From Nitrospirota bacterium (GTDB lineage Bacteria > Nitrospirota > Thermodesulfovibrionia > Thermodesulfovibrionales > Dissulfurispiraceae), in contig DUZI01000074.1 of assembly GCA_013349595.1 (NCBI GenBank), positions 1 to 8,196 on the forward strand: a stretch of DNA of 8,196 nt, given 5' to 3'. This document shows positions 1-5,653 of this stretch, in pieces. The notes under the pieces are model-generated. The model had not been told where the DNA came from, searched no databases, and was given only the letters and a program-made list of their open reading frames with translations. Position 1 is the stretch's first letter, and each line of letters opens with the position of its first letter. The translations under genes and the position numbers were made by a program.

Positions 1-1344
1 ATAGAGACCTTCTTCATAAATGACATATGCCAAACTTCCAAGAAATGCCAAACCTGTTGATGGTTTTATCTTTAGGTGGTTTGTGCTATTTCTTGCTAAT
101 TTTGTCTCCCTTGAATCAGCTACAATCAGAGTTGCACCATTATTTTTGGCCATTATGAAATTAAGTCCCCATACAGGCATGGTTGATGTAATATCTGATT
201 CCATTACAAGTATATAATCTGCTTCAAGAGGTGAATTCCACTTTATAGGTAATGATTCAAGTCCAAAAGCCCATTCAAAGGCAGTCTGAGCCTTTGCATA
301 ACCAAAACGACTTGCAGAGTCTAAATTGTCAGATCTGATAACTTCCCTCATAAACCTCTGCAACATGAAATTATCCTCAAGGGTGCATCTCTGTGAACCA
401 ATTGCACCAATAGAAAAGGCACCATATTTATCCTTAATTTCTTGTAATCTCTTTGCTACTGTTTTGATTGCCTCATCCCAAGAGGCAGGAACTAATTCAC
501 CATCTTTTCTTATTAAAGGATTTTTTAGTCTATTTTCTGAGGCAATATAGTCAAAACCATACCTACCTCTACTGCAAAGATCACCTTTATTTATACCAAT
601 ACCTTCAATGCCCCTTGCGCGAATTATCTTGCCTTCCCTTATACTCAAGTTAGTAGAGCATCCGCAGCCACAGAATGGACAGATGATCATCTTTTCATCC
701 ATATACCATGTCCTTGAAGAATGTCTGTAATGTTTACTACCAAGCGCTCCCACAGGACAAATATCTATACATTGACCACAAAACTCACAGTCAAGGGGTT
801 CATGAAAGGCAGGACTTATTGTTGTTTTAATCCCTTTGTCAATGAAACTAATTGCACCTACTCCTTGATGGTCAAGACAAATCCTGACACATTTTCCACA
901 AAGAACACATCTATTAGGGTTGTATTCTACTATTGGTGCATCAAGACGCTCAGGTTCACTCTTTCTCTTTGCCTCAAATCTGTTAGAAGAGGCACCATAC
1001 TTAAATACCAAATCTTGAAGTGTGCATTCACCGGCCTTGTCGCATACAGGACAATCAAGAGGATGGTGTATCAAGAGCAATTCAAGAACAGTCGTTCGTG
1101 CCTTTATTACATCTGGTGTCTCTGTTCTGATCTCCATACCCTCAGTTGCTGGAGTAGAACAAGAAGGGAGGAGTTTCTTCTGGCCTGCTATCTCTACGAT
1201 ACATAATCTGCAAGCACCAAAGGGTTTTAACCTCCTGTCGTAACATAAATTGGGGATATAAATACCTGCCTGAAGCGCTGCATTAAGTATTGTTGTCCCC
1301 TCTTTAACTTTAAGAGTCTTGCCGTCAATCTTTATATTTATCAT
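1..1344 (-). CDS. NuoG/FdhA-like Fe-S and molybdopterin-domain subunit, 3' end outside window
   Basis: Partial: 448 codons are open from the ATG at 1344 to base 1 with no stop. Seen in order: a [2Fe-2S] ferredoxin domain (C34, C45, C48, C62); the His-ligated cluster motif HPLDCPVC with H94, C98, C101, C107; two CxxCxxCxxxC [4Fe-4S] sets (C146/149/152/156 and C186/189/192/196); then the start of a molybdopterin oxidoreductase domain with C222, C225, C229, C257. This order is typical of NuoG, NAD-linked formate dehydrogenase alpha chains and related subunits. Against formate dehydrogenase: C257 is followed by SRGRYG, not the usual xKG, and where FdhA has Cys/Sec-His the protein reads SASRFGY (343-349). 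I infer a NuoG-type electron-transfer subunit, perhaps without molybdenum chemistry. The start lies 3 nt after the hndC-like stop, so the two should be co-translated. The missing C-terminus could change the call. Confidence 0.85.
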   Translation of the reverse strand, partial: MINIKIDGKTLKVKEGTTILNAALQAGIYIPNLCYDRRLKPFGACRLCIVEIAGQKKLLPSCSTPATEGMEIRTETPDVIKARTTVLELLLIHHPLDCPVCDKAGECTLQDLVFKYGASSNRFEAKRKSEPERLDAPIVEYNPNRCVLCGKCVRICLDHQGVGAISFIDKGIKTTISPAFHEPLDCEFCGQCIDICPVGALGSKHYRHSSRTWYMDEKMIICPFCGCGCSTNLSIREGKIIRARGIEGIGINKGDLCSRGRYGFDYIASENRLKNPLIRKDGELVPASWDEAIKTVAKRLQEIKDKYGAFSIGAIGSQRCTLEDNFMLQRFMREVIRSDNLDSASRFGYAKAQTAFEWAFGLESLPIKWNSPLEADYILVMESDITSTMPVWGLNFIMAKNNGATLIVADSRETKLARNSTNHLKIKPSTGLAFLGSLAYVIYEEGLY

Positions 1345-1347
1345 AAC

Positions 1348-3213
1348 TTACAAAGCCTCCTTATTCTCTTGCTTTATTTCTTCAATATTATTTATTGTTG
1401 CATCAGGTGGTTTTTGTTCATCCATCTTTATCATCAATTCTTCCCTTAAATGACGAGGACCAACCTTAAGTGCATTAAACTTGCAAGTCTCATAACAAGC
1501 CCTACACTGAATACATAATGTCTGGTCAATATTATGAGGCTTTTTCTTCTCCCCTGAGATTGCTTTTTTAGGACAAACCCTTGCACAGGCACCACAACCA
1601 ATACACTTTTCCTTATCAACAAAAAAGGTGCAAAGTTCTTTGCAGACCCCTGCCTTACACCATTTCTCATTTATATGTTCTAAATATTCATCACGAAAAA
1701 ATCTTATAGTTGACAATACTGGATTCATTGCCGTCTGTCCCAATCCACATAGAGAAGTATTCTTTATATCTTTTGAAAGGTCTTCCATAAGGTCTATGTC
1801 TTCTGGCTTTGCCTTGCCTTGTGTAATATTGTTTAGTAAATCAAACAACACAGTTGTTCCTATTCTGCAAGGTGGGCATTTACCACAGGATTCATCAACT
1901 GCAAATTCAATGGTAAACTTAGCACTACTAACCATACAGTTTAAATCACTTATCACATAGATACCACCAGAACCGATTATTGCATCCATTTGCGTTACAT
2001 CTTCGTAGGTGATTGGAAGACTAAGAAACTCCTCAGGAATATAACCACCTGTTGAACCACCTACTTGCACTGCCTTAAACTTTCTTCCCTTTACGACACC
2101 ACCACCGATGTCATTTATCACACTTTTAAGGGTAATACCCATAGGGACTTCAATCAAGCCTGTATTATTAATAGGGCCACTTAAACTAAATATTTTTGTC
2201 CCTGGTGACAGTTCAGTCCCCGCAGACCTGAACCATTCAGCACCTTTTAAGATAATCAGTGGTATATTTGCAAAAGTCTCTACAGTGTTTATAACTGTTG
2301 GCATTTCCCATAGGCCTTTTTCTACAGGGAAGGGCGGACGAGGAGTGGGCATTCCTCTTTTACTTTGAATACTCATCAAAAGGGCTGTCTCCTCACCACA
2401 AACAAACTCATCAGAACTCTTAAATATCTCAAGCTCTAAATTAAAATCAGAACCAAGGATGCCTTCTCCAAGCAAGCCATTTTCCATTGCCTGATCAATT
2501 GCCTTTTGTAGTCTGTCTATCAAAACTGGTATGGATCTGACATATATAAAGCCCTTTGATGCTCCAATAGCCCTTGCACAAATAATCATACCTTCAATTA
2601 TTAAATGAGGCTCTACTTCAATAATACTTCTATTGCATACAATAAACTTTTGTGGTGCTTTTATTTTTGCACACTGTTCCCATTTCATGCCTGTAAGTGC
2701 CCCTGCACCGCCTCGTCCTCTTAGCCCTGACTTTTTCACCAAATCAATGATATCCTCAGGTGTCATCTCAAAAAGGGCTTTGCCTGCAGCCTGATATCCA
2801 TCTCTTGCGATGTATTGCTCTAAACTCTCAGGGTCAATTAATCCCTTATTTCTTAAAACCCTAAGAACTTGTTTGTTAAAGAAAGGTATGTCCTTCATAA
2901 CGGGGATAGATTGTTTTTTTGCAGGTTCTTTGTAAATCAATTTATCGATTATTTTGCCTTTGATAAGATGTTCATCAACAATGGAAGCAACATCTTTCAG
3001 TGAGACCTTTTGATACAAAATATTATCAGGATAAATAATCATTATTGGTCCTTGAGGACAAAAACCATTACAAGAGGTCATTTGCACAGATACTTCTCTG
3101 TCAAGTCCTTTATTCTTTATTTGCTCAATAAGGGCATCTTTTATCTTTAAATTGCCCCCAGCAGAACAGCCTGCCCCCCCACAAAGCATAATGTTTAATC
3201 GGTAATTGTTCAT
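1348..3213 (-). CDS. hndC: HndC/NuoF-like Fe-S subunit with altered FMN/NADH site
   Basis: The 621-aa length fits the long HndC/HydB type of NuoF homologue. Domains seen: an N-terminal thioredoxin-like [2Fe-2S] domain (C11, C16, C48, C52); the NuoF core with the glycine loop GLRGRGGAG (163-171); an SLBB-like region with VQVGGSTGG (382-390); the N3-type cluster SCGKCPPC (C443, C446, C449) completed by C489; and two C-terminal [4Fe-4S] motifs (C537/540/543/547 and C567/570/573/577). In the family this subunit binds FMN and NAD(P)H and passes electrons to a hydrogenase, formate dehydrogenase or NuoG partner. Odd: after IVCN (191-194) the usual acidic ADEGxPG...D loop is absent and the chain resumes at RSIIEVEPH. 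The usual GAGAY/F before CGEETAL reads SSDEF. Ordinary NADH binding is therefore doubtful. A GGAGGT site lies at 3226-3231, 12 nt before the ATG. It sits 30 nt downstream of the HndB-like gene. Confidence 0.85.
   Translation of the reverse strand: MNNYRLNIMLCGGAGCSAGGNLKIKDALIEQIKNKGLDREVSVQMTSCNGFCPQGPIMIIYPDNILYQKVSLKDVASIVDEHLIKGKIIDKLIYKEPAKKQSIPVMKDIPFFNKQVLRVLRNKGLIDPESLEQYIARDGYQAAGKALFEMTPEDIIDLVKKSGLRGRGGAGALTGMKWEQCAKIKAPQKFIVCNRSIIEVEPHLIIEGMIICARAIGASKGFIYVRSIPVLIDRLQKAIDQAMENGLLGEGILGSDFNLELEIFKSSDEFVCGEETALLMSIQSKRGMPTPRPPFPVEKGLWEMPTVINTVETFANIPLIILKGAEWFRSAGTELSPGTKIFSLSGPINNTGLIEVPMGITLKSVINDIGGGVVKGRKFKAVQVGGSTGGYIPEEFLSLPITYEDVTQMDAIIGSGGIYVISDLNCMVSSAKFTIEFAVDESCGKCPPCRIGTTVLFDLLNNITQGKAKPEDIDLMEDLSKDIKNTSLCGLGQTAMNPVLSTIRFFRDEYLEHINEKWCKAGVCKELCTFFVDKEKCIGCGACARVCPKKAISGEKKKPHNIDQTLCIQCRACYETCKFNALKVGPRHLREELMIKMDEQKPPDATINNIEEIKQENKEAL
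1356..1360 (-). promoter_or_regulatory. Ribosome binding site of the G-like subunit, inside the upstream gene
   Basis: On the minus strand AAGGAGG ends 11 nt before the ATG at 1344 and lies within the last codons of the HndC-like gene. It supports this start and implies tight translational coupling of the two subunits. Confidence 0.7.
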
Positions 3214-3243
3214 TTCGAATAACTAACCTCCGTAAATAAATCT

Positions 3244-3627
3244 TTAAATCTGTGTTTCATTACCTGATACTAAGGCATATTTTTCTATTATCTCGCCATT
3301 TAAGATATGTTTTTTAAAGATTTCTCTTGTCTTCATTTCATCTAACTTCACGTATTTAACAGGAGAAAAACCTGCTATTTCAATAGTTGCCATCGGCTCT
3401 TGACTACATAAACCCGCACAACCAGATGTGGTTACAATAACATCATGACTATTATTTAAATTTATCTCATCTAAAAGCGTCTCAACTATTTTGCGAGCTC
3501 CTGCCGCAATACCACATGTTCCCATGTGGACAATCACCTTTGCCCTGGCTCCACCTTCTCTAACGGTGAAAGCAGATTTGTGCTGTTCTTTGATTTTAGT
3601 AAGGTCACTTATAGTAAGTTTTGGCAT
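3244..3627 (-). CDS. hndB: HndB-like (2Fe-2S) ferredoxin-domain protein
   Basis: A 127-aa soluble protein with the HndB signature: HMGTCGIAAGAR at 34-45 and SGCAGLCSQEP at 68-78. Its only three cysteines are C38, C70 and C74, so a complete four-cysteine [2Fe-2S] site is not apparent; the first cysteine pair is reduced to one. In NADP-reducing hydrogenases of the HndABCD type this small thioredoxin-fold subunit sits beside HndC. Here it is the first gene of a minus-strand operon with the HndC-like and NuoG-like genes, and no NuoE/HndA-type gene precedes it: upstream is a divergent intergenic region. The ATG at 3627 is supported by GGGAGGGA about 5-11 nt upstream. Role as a small electron-transfer or structural subunit is inferred from family and context. 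Confidence 0.8.
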   Translation of the reverse strand: MPKLTISDLTKIKEQHKSAFTVREGGARAKVIVHMGTCGIAAGARKIVETLLDEINLNNSHDVIVTTSGCAGLCSQEPMATIEIAGFSPVKYVKLDEMKTREIFKKHILNGEIIEKYALVSGNETQI

Positions 3628-3654
3628 AATTTCCCTCCCTATTTATTTGTTTTT

Positions 3655-3704
3655 CAAGTTAGGAAGGGCTGTTTCAGGATTTTTATAATCGACAAATTTT
3701 ATTT
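3655..3704 (+). repeat. Dispersed intergenic repeat, copy A (partial)
   Basis: It begins CAAGT, then TAGGAAGGGCTG, then GGATTTTTATA and TCGACA. These blocks appear in the same order in copies B and C, with small insertions and deletions between them. The copy is degenerate after the CGACA block, where the second hairpin arm seen in B and C is poorly kept. It lies about 28 bp upstream of the HndB-like start, so it falls within the 5' leader or promoter of that operon. Confidence 0.7.
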
Positions 3705-3721
3705 AATTTTGCTTTATTCAT

Positions 3722-3727
3722 TATAAT
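3722..3727 (-). promoter_or_regulatory. Possible -10 box for the hnd-like operon
   Basis: On the minus strand a perfect TATAAT lies about 95 bp upstream of the HndB-like ATG, inside the palindrome CATTATAATG. No good -35 is seen at 16-18 bp. If used, the leader would carry repeat copy A. Because the site is palindromic it could equally be chance in AT-rich DNA or a regulator site. Confidence 0.3.
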
Positions 3728-3852
3728 GCAATGCCTTATGGCAAAACCCTAGGAACTTTTTTTATAAGGTGTCGTATAAAAATTCCACACCAGCCCTTCC
3801 TATCTTACTTGCTGATTTTATTGAGCTTTTTAGTTCTACCGTCGATTTTGGG
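3724..3852 (-). repeat. Dispersed intergenic repeat, copy B
   Basis: Read on the minus strand it runs CCCAAAATC, TAGAACT, AAAATCA, CAAGT, TAGGAAGGGCTGGTG, TTTTTATACGACACC, TTATAAAAA and ends GGCATTGCATTA. The same blocks in the same order make up copy C at 7001-7120. It contains a perfect 8-bp stem with an 8-nt loop (arms 3759-3766 and 3775-3782). With copy A it forms an inverted pair spanning 3655-3811. The internal segment at 3744-3759 is flipped relative to copy C. I do not recognise the family. Confidence 0.8.
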
Positions 3853-3990
3853 AATAGCTCAATGTGTTGCTTTTTTTTAGTTAAATTTTTTTTTTAAGGT
3901 CCTAACTATTTTAAAAAGTGGAATTTGCTTTAAACTTTATTTAAACACAGTATTTTACAATAATAATGATTTTTTTTTTCTTATTTTTTG

Positions 3991-3996
3991 TATAAT
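3991..3996 (+). promoter_or_regulatory. -10 box of the HDOD-AAA+ / der transcription unit
   Basis: A perfect TATAAT lies 32 bp upstream of the ATG at 4029, directly preceded by TTTTTTG. No clear -35 is present at the usual spacing, where the DNA is instead a T10 tract (3970-3979) plus further T runs. A GAAAGGG ribosome site follows at 4012-4017. The position fits a short leader for the downstream gene. Confidence 0.5.
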
Positions 3997-4028
3997 CTAT
4001 AAAAACTTACGAAAGGGTCATTGTAATT

Positions 4029-5633
4029 ATGAATTTTCTGCCTGTATTCAGCCACACAATTGATAAAATTAATGAGGCTTTAGACGAAAAGGCTGTTTCA
4101 TTCAATACTTTGTCAAAAATATTTTTAATAGATCCAGGACTTCTTTACAACCTTTTTATTTATGTGGCAGAGAAAAATACAAATGCAGACATAAGACTCA
4201 TTCAATCCTGCCTATCTATTATAGGCGAAAAAGGCATAAGAGAAATTATAACTAGGTCAAAGACTGTTTTAGATTTAGATCAAGAATTCAACTATCTTTG
4301 GGCTTATTCAATGTTAGTTCGTATATCTGCAGAATCTATATGCTCAAAAATCGGTATTTATGAAAAAGATACCGCTGTTTTAGCATCGTTACTGCCAGTT
4401 GCAGGCATTTTGTCAATTTATAGCAAAAACAATTTAATCAAGGTCCTAATTCCATTACTTTTAAAACTCAATACAGAAGATAAGATATTTATTCAAGAGA
4501 AGGTTTTTGGCACTAATCATATAACAGAAATGGAGATCCTACAACCTATTCCTGAGATTTTAGTAAAGATAATTTACATGACAGGAATTATCTTTTCACG
4601 GGAAGGCAAAAGGCTTGAGGTTATGGACAATCCGAGCAGATTCTCTGAATCATATGATATTTACCAATTAATCAAGATGATGGAACTATCAGAAGCGATA
4701 ACTCAGTCAATTTTATATCCATCACTCATTGAGACACATGAGAGAGGGCGAGAGTATGCAAAAAAACATTTTCAAATACCTGAGTCAGATTTTGAGTTTC
4801 TATTAGAGGAAGTGTTTAGCGAATTTGATTCGCTCTGCCATGTTATGCAAATGAGTTGCCTTTCTGAAGAAATATTGCAGAATGCAGGTAGATTTACCCA
4901 CCGCTCTTTTAGTTTTCTTACAACCTCTGAGACATTTAATAAAGAGCTTGAAAGGCTTTACATTATAAATAGAGAAGGCAAAAATATCCTTATTTATGGA
5001 GAACCAGATGTAGGCAAAAGGCTCTTACTTGCTTCACTTTTGCAAAGACATGATAACCCAAATAAAAACAAGTCTTTTATATCTGTCTATTGCAGTGGTA
5101 TTAACAATGAAAACTTTGAATCCGAATTATTTGGCGCAAAGGGTGGATTTATGGGCTTTAGTAAACATTGCGGCTCCCTTGATATTGTCAAAGAAAATGG
5201 TACCATTTTGCTTAAAAACATTGACATGATGTCAATTGAACTTCAAGAACGACTCGCCAAAACATTCTTTGAAGGTTTTTTTTACAAAATAGGTGATGTA
5301 AAACCGACATTCTTCAACTGTAGAATCTTTATGACTACAAGATTAAACCCCAAAGACAGCAAAGGCATTTCAGATAAACTTATTAAAATTGTCAATCCTG
5401 AAGTATTTCACATTCCACCTTTAAGAGAACGAAGGGATGATATTGAATTAATAGCAAATGCAGTAATATCAAAATATAATCTTCCAATTACTGATGAGAG
5501 TTTATTCTTAGGATTAAGAGAATACTATGATAATCATGAATTCAGGAATAATTTGCTTGATTTAAAGAGATTGCTTTTTTATGTCTCTGCAAGGAATATT
5601 ATTGCAAGTAAAAAGGTGCTCGATAATCAATAA
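4029..5633 (+). CDS. Degenerate HDOD-like plus degenerate sigma54-type AAA+ domain protein
   Basis: A 534-aa soluble protein. The N-terminal part resembles an HDOD domain: DPGLLYNL (35-42), W91, and AVLASLLPVAG (116-126), aligning with the HDOD pattern AxLAxLLHDIG, but the His-Asp pair is replaced. The C-terminal part (about 300-525) follows the sigma54-activator AAA+ layout: Walker A GEPDVGK (324-330), SELFGAKGGFMGFS (365-378) where ELFG...GAFTGA is expected, GTILLKN (391-397) where the Walker B reads GTLFLDE, and PPLRERRDDIE (463-473). The Walker B Asp-Glu is Lys-Asn, GAFTGA is lost, and the arginine-finger segment FRxDLYYRL is unrecognisable. There is no Fis-type HTH; the protein ends soon after the degenerate sensor II region. 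It probably cannot activate sigma54 RNA polymerase and may be a scaffold or nucleotide sensor; that is inference. A GAAAGGG site precedes the ATG and der follows 20 nt downstream. Confidence 0.75.
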   Translation: MNFLPVFSHTIDKINEALDEKAVSFNTLSKIFLIDPGLLYNLFIYVAEKNTNADIRLIQSCLSIIGEKGIREIITRSKTVLDLDQEFNYLWAYSMLVRISAESICSKIGIYEKDTAVLASLLPVAGILSIYSKNNLIKVLIPLLLKLNTEDKIFIQEKVFGTNHITEMEILQPIPEILVKIIYMTGIIFSREGKRLEVMDNPSRFSESYDIYQLIKMMELSEAITQSILYPSLIETHERGREYAKKHFQIPESDFEFLLEEVFSEFDSLCHVMQMSCLSEEILQNAGRFTHRSFSFLTTSETFNKELERLYIINREGKNILIYGEPDVGKRLLLASLLQRHDNPNKNKSFISVYCSGINNENFESELFGAKGGFMGFSKHCGSLDIVKENGTILLKNIDMMSIELQERLAKTFFEGFFYKIGDVKPTFFNCRIFMTTRLNPKDSKGISDKLIKIVNPEVFHIPPLRERRDDIELIANAVISKYNLPITDESLFLGLREYYDNHEFRNNLLDLKRLLFYVSARNIIASKKVLDNQ

Positions 5634-5653
5634 ATTTTATTGAAAGGGATAAA

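Larger units (their letters stand above)
3628..4028. other. Divergent intergenic region with repeats, T tracts and promoters
   Basis: This 401-bp region separates the leftward hnd-like operon from the rightward HDOD-AAA+ gene. I see no convincing coding sequence in it. It holds repeat copies A and B in inverted orientation, the perfect palindrome CATTATAATG at 3719-3728, a small TGCC-TTAT-GGCA hairpin at 3732-3743, and T tracts of 8, 10 and 10 bases at 3871-3878, 3886-3895 and 3970-3979. From 3853 to 3990 there is only very AT-rich sequence, probably bent DNA and the promoter region of the right-hand gene. Confidence 0.8.

Noticed and set aside
721..1206. Open frame of 161 codons on the plus strand, and similar plus-strand frames at 1628-1960 and 2108-2368
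   Set aside because: They lie antisense to well-supported Fe-S subunit genes, show no family motifs, and lack ribosome sites.
1..1344. Calling the left-edge gene a formate dehydrogenase alpha subunit
   Set aside because: The cluster order fits, but the Cys/Sec-His active-site motif is absent and the residue after the last cluster cysteine matches NuoG-like proteins better.
3655..3811. A complete MITE with copies A and B as its ends
   Set aside because: Homology between copies B and C extends outward past the proposed end at 3811 to about 3852, and no target duplication is evident, so the element boundaries do not match. Kept only as a possibility.
3915..3935. sigma54 promoter (GTGGAATTTGCTTT)
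   Set aside because: The GG and GC elements are only about 5 nt apart instead of 10, so it does not fit the -24/-12 spacing.
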